Below, piece after piece: positions 40,912-49,072 of a DNA stretch of 64,000 bases. A model generated the notes under the pieces. The model made no database searches. It had not been told where the DNA came from and worked only from the letters and a program-made list of their open reading frames with translations. The translations under genes were made by a program, and so were the position numbers. This DNA comes from Petropleomorpha daqingensis (GTDB lineage Bacteria; Actinomycetota; Actinomycetes; Mycobacteriales; Geodermatophilaceae). Numbering within the stretch: the stretch's first letter is position 1; the number at the start of each line of letters is the position of its first letter. The DNA lies in assembly GCF_013408985.1 (NCBI RefSeq), contig NZ_JACBZT010000001.1:4915197-4979196 (forward strand), read 5' to 3'.

Positions 40912-41820
40912 GTGCCAGCTCGACCGGCCGCCGTGCGCGCCCTGCCGGCGGAGCCCGGGATCTACCGGTTCCGGGACGACCGTGGGCGAGTGCTCTACCT
41001 GGGCCGCGCGACCGAGCTGCGCAGCCGGGTCGGCTCCTACTGGGGCGACCTGCGCGAGCGCCGCCACCTGCGGCGGATGATCCCGCGGATCGCCCGCATC
41101 GAGGCCCTGGTCTGCGACTCGGTGCACGAGGCGGCGTGGGCCGAGCGCAACCTGCTCGAGCGGTCGCTGCCGCCGTGGAACCGGATCGCCGGCGGCCTCG
41201 AGGTGCCGGTGTCGATCCGGCTGGACACCTCCGCGGCGGCACCGAGGCTCGACGTCGTCCACTCGGTGCGGCCGTCGCCCGGAACGCGGATCTTCGGCCC
41301 GTACCTGGGCAGCCGGAAGGTGCGCGCCGCCGTCTCGGGGCTGCAGCGGGTGCACCCGCTGCCGTACGCGGCGACCTCGGCGAGCGCGGCCCAGCGGGAG
41401 CTGGCCCGGCTGCGCGGTGCCGGGCGGGCCGACGTCCGGGAGCTGTCGGGTGCGATCACCGCGGTGCTCGACCGCGACCCGTCGGCGGTCGCGGCGGCGC
41501 GGGCCACGCTCGCCGCCCGGCGGGACGCGGCCGCCGAGGCGCTGGCCTTCGAGGCCGCCGCCCGGCTGCAGGAGGAGATCGCGGCGCTGGACTGGGTGGT
41601 CGCCCCGCAGCGGGTCACGGCGGCGGCCGGGCACGACGAGGACGTCGCCGGGTGGGCCGACGACGTCCTCGTCCGGTTGAGCATCCGCGCCGGCCGGCTG
41701 TGCGGCTGGGAGCAGCGGCAGGCAGCGCGCCCGGCCGGGAACACGGCCGGGACGTGGGGCGAGTTCGTCCAGCGCAACGCCGAGCTCGCCGCCGTCCTGC
41801 TCCGCCGCCCCGTCCGCTGA
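40912..41820 (+). CDS. UvrC-like GIY-YIG endonuclease with UVR motif
   Basis: This 302-residue protein looks like a stand-alone relative of UvrC (Cho-like). Residues about 12-95 are a GIY-YIG nuclease (EPGIYRFRDDRGRVLYLGRA; conserved Arg/Glu in LRSRVGSYWG and AWAERNLLERSLPPWNR). Then follows a segment like the UvrC linker (IFGPYLGSRKVRAAVSGLQR). The UVR motif is AAEALAFEAAARLQEEIAAL (about 205-224). The C-terminal RNase H-like and HhH domains of UvrC are absent. It would cut DNA near damage, or in the UvrABC pathway. GTG start; promoter region 40774-40911 without further features. Confidence 0.85.
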   Translation: MPARPAAVRALPAEPGIYRFRDDRGRVLYLGRATELRSRVGSYWGDLRERRHLRRMIPRIARIEALVCDSVHEAAWAERNLLERSLPPWNRIAGGLEVPVSIRLDTSAAAPRLDVVHSVRPSPGTRIFGPYLGSRKVRAAVSGLQRVHPLPYAATSASAAQRELARLRGAGRADVRELSGAITAVLDRDPSAVAAARATLAARRDAAAEALAFEAAARLQEEIAALDWVVAPQRVTAAAGHDEDVAGWADDVLVRLSIRAGRLCGWEQRQAARPAGNTAGTWGEFVQRNAELAAVLLRRPVR

Positions 41821-41828
41821 CCCGACCC

Positions 41829-41907
41829 GGCGCGCTGTATCGCGATAAAGCGCGCCGTCCTGCGGTTTCGCGTGCTTAACCGCGTGCGGTTAGGCGCGCG
41901 AAACCGC
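41829..41907. repeat. Two adjacent large palindromes between convergent genes
   Basis: First element 41829-41856: arms GGCGCGCT/AGCGCGCC around TATCGCGATA with one G/A mismatch pair. Second element 41862-41907: outer arms GCGGTTTCGCG/CGCGAAACCGC, a 4x4 internal loop, inner arms TAACCGC/GCGGTTA and a 2-base loop. They lie between the ends of two convergent genes, so bidirectional termination is possible, but the compound structure is more like a mobile palindrome. Confidence 0.7.
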
Positions 41908-41929
41908 CAGAGTGCCGCGACGCGCCGCC

Positions 41930-42274
41930 TCAGGCGCCGGGGCGCAGGCCGATCAGGTTGCCGTCGGCGTCCCTGGCGACGGCGATCTGCATGCCGCCGC
42001 CGACGTCGGTCGGCTCCTGCACGACCTCCGCGCCGGCCTCGACCAGCGCGGCCAGGCTCTTGGCGACGTCGTCGACGTGCCAGTAGGCGACCGGGCCGTG
42101 CTGCCCGAACCGGTGCCCGTGCGGGTCGAGGCCGATGTTCTGGCCTTCGGCGTCGAACTGCACGTAGTACGGCGCGTCCACGACGGGCTCGCCGCCGGTC
42201 AGGACGGCGAAGAACTGCCTGGCGCGGTCGAGATCGTCCACCGGGTAGATGACGGTGCGGATTCCTGCGGTCAT
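41930..42274 (-). CDS. VOC-family protein (glyoxalase/bleomycin-resistance type)
   Basis: This 114-residue protein is a single VOC unit: IRTVIYPVDDLDRARQFFAV at the start, YYVQFDAEGQNIGLDPHGHR, VAYWHVDDVAKSLAALVEAG and ARDADGNLIGLRPG at the end. The metal-ligand His and Glu positions are only partly kept. It is divergent from the ECF41-like sigma factor (75 bp), which often controls such a neighbour. Function unknown. Confidence 0.88.
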   Translation of the reverse strand: MTAGIRTVIYPVDDLDRARQFFAVLTGGEPVVDAPYYVQFDAEGQNIGLDPHGHRFGQHGPVAYWHVDDVAKSLAALVEAGAEVVQEPTDVGGGMQIAVARDADGNLIGLRPGA

Positions 42275-42349
42275 GATGTGCTCCTCGGTGTGCGGGTGTG
42301 CGACAGGTCCTCACCTTCCTGACACGCACCGACCGAGGGATGTGACGAC

Positions 42350-43207
42350 GTGGACGCAGAGGATCTGCTCGCCGCCGAGTTCGAGGAGCACCGCGAGCGG
42401 CTGACCGCTGTGGCGCACCGGCTGCTGGGTTCGCGGGCCGAGGCGGAGGACGCGGTCCAGGAGGCCTGGCTGCGGGTGTCCCGGGCCGACAGCAGCGAGG
42501 TCGACAACTTCGCCGGCTGGCTGACCACGATCGTCGCCCGCGTCTCGCTCAACCAGCTGCGCAGCCGGACCACCCGCCGCGAGGAGCCGCTGGACGACGG
42601 ACCCCACCTGCACGCCGTCCCGGATCCGGCCGACGAGGCCGTGCTGGCCGACTCGGTCGGGCTGGCGCTGCTCGCCGTCCTGGACACCCTGACCCCGGCC
42701 GAGCGGCTGGCGTTCGTGCTGCACGACCTGTTCGACGTTCCGTTCGAGGAGATCGCCCCGATCGTCGACCGCTCCCCCGCCGCCGCGCGGCAGCTCGCCA
42801 GCCGCGCGCGGCGCCGGGTGCGCGGGGCCGAGCCCAAGGACGACACCGCGCGCAAGCGGGAGGTGGTGACCGCGTTCCTGGCCGCCTCCAAGGACGGCGA
42901 CTTCGGTGCGCTGCTCGAGCTGCTGCACCCCGAAGCGGTGCTGCGCTACGACACCGCGGCCGCGCAGATGGGCTCCGCGGAGGACCTCCGCGGGGCCGAC
43001 GCGGTCGCACGCTTCCTCTCCGGCAAGGCGCGGGCCGCGCGGCTCGTCCTCGTCGACGGCGCGCCCGGCTGGGTGTGGTCGCTGCGCGGCGAGCCCCAGG
43101 TGGTCTTCGCGTTCACCATCGACGACGACCTGGTCACCGGGATCGAGATCATCGGCGACAAGGAGCGCGTGTCCGGGTTCGCGATCGAGTCCCTCCCCCA
43201 GCGCTAG
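42350..43207 (+). CDS. ECF41-type sigma factor with C-terminal SnoaL-like domain
   Basis: This 285-residue protein has region 2 (about 8-75; HRERLTAVAHRLLGSRAEAE, DAVQEAWLRVSRADSSEVDN) and region 4 (LDTLTPAERLAFVLHDLFDV, IDR/AARQLASRARRRVR). Residues about 165-285 form a SnoaL/NTF2-like extension (VVTAFLAASKDGDFGALLEL, LHPEAVLRYDTAAAQMGSAE), as in ECF41/SigJ proteins, where the extension replaces a separate anti-sigma factor. GTG start. Neighbours fit the usual ECF41 pattern: an oxidoreductase (convergent) and a VOC protein (divergent). Confidence 0.9.
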   Translation: MDAEDLLAAEFEEHRERLTAVAHRLLGSRAEAEDAVQEAWLRVSRADSSEVDNFAGWLTTIVARVSLNQLRSRTTRREEPLDDGPHLHAVPDPADEAVLADSVGLALLAVLDTLTPAERLAFVLHDLFDVPFEEIAPIVDRSPAAARQLASRARRRVRGAEPKDDTARKREVVTAFLAASKDGDFGALLELLHPEAVLRYDTAAAQMGSAEDLRGADAVARFLSGKARAARLVLVDGAPGWVWSLRGEPQVVFAFTIDDDLVTGIEIIGDKERVSGFAIESLPQR

Positions 43208-44382
43208 GCGGGGGTGGCCGCGCCGGCGAAGAACTCGGCCGGGCCGAGCGTGCCGGCGATCACCGAGGCGAAGCCGTCCATCGCCGCCTGGTCGCCCTGC
43301 GCGGCGAACAGCAGCCCGGCGAGCTCGGGCGGCGGGGGTGCCAGGGCTGCCATGTCCGAGGTGAACTCCCACATCGGGCGCACCCGCACGTCCCGCTCCT
43401 GCTGGACGGCGGCCATCGCCTGCTCGAACGGCGTCTCGCCCCGGAACACCCGGTCGAGGGCGGCCGCACAGCGCTCGGCGTCGAAGAAGGCGTCGGTCAT
43501 GCCCTGCGCGGTGATCGGGTCCATGGTCAGCCCGGCGTCGCCGACCAGCACCCACCCCGGGCCGAACGGCGTGCGCAGGAAGTTCGGCACCGCGCCGCCG
43601 AGGAACGGGGCCACGCGGGTGGCTGACCGCACGCGCTCGGCGAACTCCGGTGCCAGCTCGAGGGTGGCCAGGTAGTTGCCCTCCACGTCGGCCTTGTAGG
43701 CGGCCGCCTCCGCGTACGGCCAGCCGAGGACGAGCAGGGTCAGGTCGTCGTTGGTGCGGAAGGCACCCCAGCCGCGGTCGGGGCGGATGTAGGTCGCGAA
43801 GGTGTCGACGGGCAGGTCCTGCCAGTAGGTGTAGTACGCGTACTGCTGGCGCGGCTTCTCCGCATACGCCTGGGCACCGGCCAGCAGGGCCACCCGCGAG
43901 TTGCGGCCGTCGGCGCCGACCACGACCCGGGCCCGCTCGGTCACGGCTGCGCCCGTCTCGTCGTGCCCGCGGACGCCGACGACGGCGCCGTCCTCGACGA
44001 CCAGGTCGGAGACGGAGAAGTGCTCGCGCACCTCCGCGCCGGCCGCGGCGGCGGCCTCGACCAGGATCGCGTCGAGCAGGTACCGGCGCGGCGCGTAGGC
44101 GGCGGAGCTGCCGTCGCACGGCCGGGGTGTCCCGCGCAGGGTGAACAGGCCGAAGTCGAAGGAGTAGACGTCGATCGGCGGGCAGCCGGTGGCCAGGACG
44201 GCGTCGAGCAGACCCCAGCGCCGCAGCGCGGCGATGCCGGGGGCGTGGATCGCGTGGGTGGACAGCGTGTCGCTGGGGAACTCGGCGCGGTCGACCAGCA
44301 GCACGCGGTGGCCGGCGCGGGCGAGCAGCATCGCGGTGGGGGCGCCGGCGCACCGCGCGCCGACGACGATCGCGTCGTACAT
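43204..44382 (-). CDS. FAD-dependent oxidoreductase (geranylgeranyl reductase/monooxygenase-like)
   Basis: This 392-residue flavoprotein binds FAD via YDAIVVGARCAGAPTAMLLA (a variant GxGxxG; GARCAG). ARVVVGADGRNSRVALLAGA is the DG motif, and GPGWVLVGDAGLTMDPITAQ the second FAD motif. The middle is strand-rich (TFATYIRPDRGWGAFRTNDD). Members include geranylgeranyl reductases and hydroxylases; the substrate is unknown. It is convergent with the ECF41 gene (4-bp overlap) and likely one of its targets. Confidence 0.9.
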   Translation of the reverse strand: MYDAIVVGARCAGAPTAMLLARAGHRVLLVDRAEFPSDTLSTHAIHAPGIAALRRWGLLDAVLATGCPPIDVYSFDFGLFTLRGTPRPCDGSSAAYAPRRYLLDAILVEAAAAAGAEVREHFSVSDLVVEDGAVVGVRGHDETGAAVTERARVVVGADGRNSRVALLAGAQAYAEKPRQQYAYYTYWQDLPVDTFATYIRPDRGWGAFRTNDDLTLLVLGWPYAEAAAYKADVEGNYLATLELAPEFAERVRSATRVAPFLGGAVPNFLRTPFGPGWVLVGDAGLTMDPITAQGMTDAFFDAERCAAALDRVFRGETPFEQAMAAVQQERDVRVRPMWEFTSDMAALAPPPPELAGLLFAAQGDQAAMDGFASVIAGTLGPAEFFAGAATPA

Positions 44383-44453
44383 GGTTCCTCCGATCCGAGG
44401 GTGGACGGCGCCACGCTCCCGCCCGCCACCGTCCGAGGGATCGGTGAGCTCCC

Positions 44454-46100
44454 CTATCTGGCGGCTGAACCGGTGCGGGCCGCGTAGCCGGCGGCCTCGG
44501 CGCGGCTGCGCAGGGCGAGCTTCGCCAGCACGTTGGCGACGTGGTGCTCGACGGTCTTGCGGCTGATGAACAGCCGGGCGGCGATCTCCGGGTTGGTCAG
44601 GCCCGCACCGAGCAGCCCGAGCACCTCCTCCTCACGGGCGGTGAGCACGCCCTCGGTCCGGCGGGCGACCGGTGCCCGCACGCCCAGCTCGCGGAGGAAC
44701 GCCGCGGCCGCGTCGGCGTCCCGGGCCGCCGGCAGCCGCTGGAACGCCTCCAGCGCCGCCCGTGCCTCGGCGCGGGCGACCGCCGGACGCTCGGCGTGCA
44801 CCGCGCGGGCGAGCGCGAGGCGGGCCCGGGCCAGCTCCATCGGCATCCCCGCCGCGGCGAAGCCGGTCAGGGCCTCGCGCAGGCAGACCGACGGATCGGT
44901 GCCCTCGGCCACGCAGAGCTGCCCGCGGGCGAGCGCGGCCAGCGCCGTGAGGTGCGGCCGCGGCACCCGCTCCGCGCAACGGGCCACCCGCTCGGCTGCG
45001 TCGGCGGCGGCCTCGACGCGGCCGGCGGCCAGGTGGACGTCGACCAGCAGCGCCCAGAGCGGCGCCGCGGCCGCACCCTCGGCGTCGCCCTCGGCGAGCG
45101 CGCGCTCCAGCACGTCGGCGGCGAGGTCCGGCTCGCCGCGCACCAGGTGGACGGCGGCCAGCGGACGGGCGGCCTCCCCGGCGCGGCCCAGGTCGAGCTC
45201 GGCGAGCAGCTGCGCCGCCTCGTCGACCCGGCCCTGCCGGACCCGCAGCTCCGCCAGCCGCGCGAGCGCACCCATGCGCAGCGCCGACCGGCGGCTGAGC
45301 CCCCACAGCCCGACGGCCGCGGTCAGCGCCTCCTCGGCCTCGGTCCAGCGCCCCGCCGTCGTCAGCACCCCGCCGTAGTGGGTGCGGCAGAACGCCGACA
45401 CCGCCGGCAGGTTGCGCCGCCGCGCGACCTCCTCCCCGACGGCGATCCACTCCTCGGCCCGCCGGACGTCGCAGGCGTGCTCGCAGGCGGCGAACAGCTG
45501 GCAGAAGATCTCCTCGAGCACGAAGAAGTCGTCGACGTCGCCACCGGTGACCGCGGCCAGCGCCTCGTCGAGCAGGGCCATGCCCTCGTCCATCCGGTCG
45601 GCGTGCACCAGGGAGGCCCCCAGGTAGCCCAGCGCCGCGAACTCCAGGTCGGCGTCGCCCACCGTGCGGGCCACCTCCAACGCCCGGCGGAGCCCCTCCT
45701 CCTTGCGCGCCCGGTCGCCGTCGAACATGCCGACGTTCAGCGCGACCCACCCGGCCTCGCGCGAGTCCGGGACGCCCGAGAGCAGCGTCTGCGCACGGCC
45801 CAGCCAGCCCTGGGCCACCGACGGATGGCCCAGCACCATCATGTGGACGAAGCACAGCATCCGGGCGGCCCGCACGGCGCCGGCGTGGCCGCCCGAGCGC
45901 CGGTAGGCGGTGCACGCGCGTTCCCAGTGCTCGGCCGTGCGCGCGAAGTCCAGCTCCAGGTAGGCCGCCGAACCGAGGAGCTCCCAGACCTCGCCGTCCG
46001 GCTCAACGATCCCGCCCAGCAGCTCGCGAGCGGTCGCCGCGTCCCCCGCCCGCAGTGCCGCCCGGCTCCGCTCGATCGCATCCCGGGCCGGGACCTCCAC
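44454..46100 (-). CDS. LuxR-family regulator with helical TPR-like sensor
   Basis: This 548-residue protein has a C-terminal LuxR HTH (about 480-545; LTAREEEVLGLLGAGLTNPE, RKTVEHHVANVLAKL) and a long N-terminal part made of TPR-like helical hairpins (LELDFARTAEHWERACTAYR, ARKEEGLRRALEVARTVGDA). No nucleotide-binding site is seen, unlike full LuxR/MalT ATPases. GTG 46098-46100 (VEVPARDAIERSRAALRAGD) is chosen; the frame upstream is not credible. It is divergent from the HD-GYP-LuxR paralogue at 46147, with 46 bp between starts. Confidence 0.87.
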   Translation of the reverse strand: MEVPARDAIERSRAALRAGDAATARELLGGIVEPDGEVWELLGSAAYLELDFARTAEHWERACTAYRRSGGHAGAVRAARMLCFVHMMVLGHPSVAQGWLGRAQTLLSGVPDSREAGWVALNVGMFDGDRARKEEGLRRALEVARTVGDADLEFAALGYLGASLVHADRMDEGMALLDEALAAVTGGDVDDFFVLEEIFCQLFAACEHACDVRRAEEWIAVGEEVARRRNLPAVSAFCRTHYGGVLTTAGRWTEAEEALTAAVGLWGLSRRSALRMGALARLAELRVRQGRVDEAAQLLAELDLGRAGEAARPLAAVHLVRGEPDLAADVLERALAEGDAEGAAAAPLWALLVDVHLAAGRVEAAADAAERVARCAERVPRPHLTALAALARGQLCVAEGTDPSVCLREALTGFAAAGMPMELARARLALARAVHAERPAVARAEARAALEAFQRLPAARDADAAAAFLRELGVRAPVARRTEGVLTAREEEVLGLLGAGLTNPEIAARLFISRKTVEHHVANVLAKLALRSRAEAAGYAARTGSAAR

Positions 46101-46146
46101 GCCGGGATCGTCCCACCGGGAGGGCCCCCGCCGGGAGGATGACGCG

Positions 46147-47667
46147 GTGCGGGACTTCCGGCTGGCGGAGCTGGTCGCCGGGCTGTCGGTGGTCAGCGAC
46201 CTCGGCAAGGGGCTGACCGACGGTCAGGGCCTGCGCGCCTGCGCCGTCGCCGGTGCGCTGGCCGACCGCCTCGACCTGCCGGCGGCCGACCGCGAGGCGC
46301 TGTTCTGGGTCGGCCTGCTGCGCTTCGTGGGCTGCACCGCGACGGCCTCGGAGATGGCCGCGGCCCTCGGCGACGAGCTGGCGGTCAGCGCCGCCTTCGC
46401 CGCTGCCGATGCCCGCGACCTGCGCGACGTCCTCCGGGGTGCGCTGGCCGCGGTCGGCCCTCGGCCGGACCGGCTGCTGGGCTTCCTCGCCCGCGCGCCG
46501 GGCGTCGTCCGCGCGCACGAGGTGGCCAGCTGCGAGGTCGCGCAGGTCGTGGCCGGCCGTCTCGGCCTGCCGGCCGGGGTGACCGACGCGCTCGGGCAGG
46601 TCTTCGAGCGGTGGGACGGCCACGGGCACCCCGGCCTGCGCGGCGGTGCGGACCTCGCGCCCGCCACGCGGGTCTGGCAGGTGGCGCACGTGCTGGACCT
46701 GCTCGCCGACGCGCCCGACCCCGCCGCGCAGCTGCGCCGCCGGGCCGGCCGCACGCTCGACCCGACCGTCACGGGGGTGGCTGCCGACGCGGTCGACGGT
46801 TTGCTCGCCGTCCGCGAGGACGCCCGACTGGCCGCCGTCCTGGCCGCGGAGCCGTCGCCGCACCGCACGGTCGGCCCGGACGACGCCGAGGAGGTGCTCG
46901 CCGTCCTCGGTCTGGTCGCCGACCTCAAGTCACCGGTCTTCCGCGGGCACAGCGAACGGGTGTCCGGGCTGGCCGCCGAGGCGGCCCGGGTCGCCGGCCG
47001 CCCGGACGACGAGGTGAGCACGCTGCGCCGCGCCGGGCTGGTCGCCGACGTCGGCCGGGTCGCGGTCTCCTCCGCCGTCTGGGACAAGCAGCGCCCGCTG
47101 AGCGACGCCGAGCGCGAGCAGGTGCGGCTGCACCCGTACTTCACCGCGCGGGCGCTGGCCCGGGTGCCCGCGCTGGCCGACCTCGCCGACCTGGCGTGCG
47201 CGCACCACGAGCGCTGCGACGGCTCCGGCTACCACCGCGGCCTGGCCGGCCCCGCCCTCTCCCCCGCCGCCGCGCTGCTCGCCGCCGCCGACGCGTGGGT
47301 CACCACCGGCGAGCCGCGCCCGCACCGCCCGGCCCGGGACGACGGCGAGCGGACGGCGCTGCTGCGCGCGCACGCCGACGCCGGACGCCTCCCGGCCGGC
47401 GCGGTCGACGCCGTGCTCGCCGCGGCCGGGGCGGCGCCACCTCCTGCTCCCGCTCCGCCCGGCCTGCTCACCGCGCGGGAGCGCGCCGTCCTCGACCTGG
47501 TCGCCGACGGGCTGACCAACGTCGCGATCGGCCGGCGGCTGGCCATCTCGCCGAAGACGGTCAACGCCCACCTCGAGCACGCCTACGCGAAGCTCGGCGT
47601 CTCCACCCGCGCCTCGGCCGTGGTGGCCGCGCTGTCGGCCGGGGAGCTGCACACGCGACGCGAGTAG
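46147..47667 (+). CDS. Degenerate HD-GYP protein with C-terminal LuxR helix-turn-helix
   Basis: This 506-residue paralogue of the protein at 38155 has the same layout: an N-terminal degenerate copy (FERWDGHGHPGLRGGADLAP), a central HD-GYP-like domain and a LuxR HTH (LTARERAVLDLVADGLTNVA, PKTVNAHLEHAYAKLG). The central site is altered: the catalytic HD is replaced by AD (GLVADVGRVAVSS) and GYP by GYH (HHERCDGSGYHRGLAG). It is therefore probably a receptor, not an enzyme. GTG start, divergent from the TPR-LuxR gene. Confidence 0.87.
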   Translation: MRDFRLAELVAGLSVVSDLGKGLTDGQGLRACAVAGALADRLDLPAADREALFWVGLLRFVGCTATASEMAAALGDELAVSAAFAAADARDLRDVLRGALAAVGPRPDRLLGFLARAPGVVRAHEVASCEVAQVVAGRLGLPAGVTDALGQVFERWDGHGHPGLRGGADLAPATRVWQVAHVLDLLADAPDPAAQLRRRAGRTLDPTVTGVAADAVDGLLAVREDARLAAVLAAEPSPHRTVGPDDAEEVLAVLGLVADLKSPVFRGHSERVSGLAAEAARVAGRPDDEVSTLRRAGLVADVGRVAVSSAVWDKQRPLSDAEREQVRLHPYFTARALARVPALADLADLACAHHERCDGSGYHRGLAGPALSPAAALLAAADAWVTTGEPRPHRPARDDGERTALLRAHADAGRLPAGAVDAVLAAAGAAPPPAPAPPGLLTARERAVLDLVADGLTNVAIGRRLAISPKTVNAHLEHAYAKLGVSTRASAVVAALSAGELHTRRE

Positions 47668-47749
47668 GTCGCTCGGGACGGTCGGCGCGATGGCCCGCTA
47701 GGGCGTTCGCCCGATACCGGCGGGAGTCGGCCGCGGCCAGCCTTGCCGC

Positions 47750-49072
47750 ATGACCACCTCCACCCGCACCGCCAGCGCCCTCGACCTCGCCGCCGCCGTG
47801 CGCGGGGGACGCCGCACCGCGGTCGACGTCGTCCGCGAGCACCTCGACCGGATCGCCGCGCGCGACCCCGAGCTCAACGCCTTCTGCACCGTCCGCGCCG
47901 ACGCCGCGCTCGCCGACGCCGCGGCGGTCGACGCCTCCGAGAGCCGCTCCGAGCTGCCGCTGGCCGGGGTGCCGGTCGCGGTCAAGGAGAACATCGCGGT
48001 GGCCGGCGAGCCGCTGCGCCACGGCAGCGCCGCCACGTCCGCGACCCCGGCGGCCGCGGACGACGAGCTGGTCACCCGCGTGCGGGCGGCCGGCTGCGTC
48101 GTCGTCGGGACGACGCGGATGCCGGAGCTGGCCGCCTGGGGCTTCACCGCCTCGGCCGCCGGCGGGCCGACCCGCAACCCGTGGGACCTCGCCCGCGACC
48201 CCGGCGGCTCCACCGGCGGCGGCGCGGCGGCCGTCGCCGCGGGCCTGGCCGCGCTCGCGCTCGGCACCGACGGCGGAGGCTCGCTGCGCATCCCCGGCGC
48301 GGCCTGCGGGCTGGTCGGCGTGAAGCCCACGCCCGGCCTCGTCCCGCTGCCCGGCGGGCTCGACGAGCACTGGTACGGCCTCACCGTCGCCGGCCCGATC
48401 GCGCGCACCGCCGCCGACGCCGCGGCAGCGCTGGCCGTGCTCAGCGGGCAGCCGGTCGCGGTCCCCGACCCGGCGCCGCTGCACATCACTGTCTCGACGA
48501 AGAGCCCCTCACCGCTCGGCCGGCCCGACGCGCACCAGCGCGCCGCCGTCGAGGCGGCAGAAGTCGCGCTTTCTGCCGCAGGGCACCGGGTGGAGCGGGG
48601 CGATCCGCCCTACCCGGCGACCCTGCTCAACCAGTGGGGCCGCTCGTGGCTCGCCGGGATCGCGGAGGAGGCCGACCGCCTGGGCCTCGATCTCCCACGG
48701 CTCGAGCCCCGCACCGCCACGATGGTGCGCAAGGGCCGGCGGCACGGACCGCGCCCCGCCGAGGCCGCCGCGTGGCGCGACCGAGCCCTCGATTGGTTCG
48801 CCCGCACGGACGTCCTGCTCACCCCGGCGGTCGCGCGGGTACCCGGGCCCGCCGGGGCGCTGACCGGCCGCGGCTACCTGGCCACCTACCTCGCCTCGGC
48901 CAAGGCGGTGCCGTTCTGCCAGGCCTGGAACCTCGCCGGCTTCCCCGCGGTGACCGTGCCGGTCGGCGTCCGCGACGGCCTGCCGCTGGTGGTCCAGCTC
49001 GTCGGGCGGCCGGGCAGCGAGGCGCTGCTGCTCGGCGTCGCGGCGCAGCTGGAGACCACCGCTCAGGCGTAG
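47750..49072 (+). CDS. Amidase (amidase signature family)
   Basis: This 440-residue enzyme has the Ser-cisSer-Lys triad segments: VPVAVKENIAV (Lys, about 80), DPGGSTGGGAAAVAAG (cis-Ser, about 152) and ALGTDGGGSLRIPGA (nucleophile Ser, about 178). At 440 residues it is shorter than GatA (about 480) and lacks nearby gatB/gatC, so it hydrolyses some small amide. It starts 82 bp after the HD-GYP-like gene; an inverted GGGCG-TT-CGCCC (47703-47714) lies in that gap. A near-palindrome is embedded in the coding sequence at 48557-48576. Confidence 0.9.
   Translation: MTTSTRTASALDLAAAVRGGRRTAVDVVREHLDRIAARDPELNAFCTVRADAALADAAAVDASESRSELPLAGVPVAVKENIAVAGEPLRHGSAATSATPAAADDELVTRVRAAGCVVVGTTRMPELAAWGFTASAAGGPTRNPWDLARDPGGSTGGGAAAVAAGLAALALGTDGGGSLRIPGAACGLVGVKPTPGLVPLPGGLDEHWYGLTVAGPIARTAADAAAALAVLSGQPVAVPDPAPLHITVSTKSPSPLGRPDAHQRAAVEAAEVALSAAGHRVERGDPPYPATLLNQWGRSWLAGIAEEADRLGLDLPRLEPRTATMVRKGRRHGPRPAEAAAWRDRALDWFARTDVLLTPAVARVPGPAGALTGRGYLATYLASAKAVPFCQAWNLAGFPAVTVPVGVRDGLPLVVQLVGRPGSEALLLGVAAQLETTAQA
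48557..48576. repeat. Near-copy of the 20-bp intragenic palindrome
   Basis: GCAGAAGTCGCGCTTTCTGC differs from the copy at 19306-19325 at two bases and retains GCAGAA/TTTCTGC arms, extended by GCG/CGC outward. Here it is read in a different frame (AEVALSA within the amidase). Confidence 0.6.

Noticed and set aside
42298-42349. ECF41-type promoter (TGTCA...CGTC) between the VOC gene and the ECF41 sigma gene
   Set aside because: A TGTCAGG exists on the minus strand, but no CGTC at the expected distance was found, so no promoter is claimed.
47703-47714. GGGCG-TT-CGCCC inverted repeat as an operator for the amidase
   Set aside because: Five-base GC-only arms are expected by chance in DNA of this composition.
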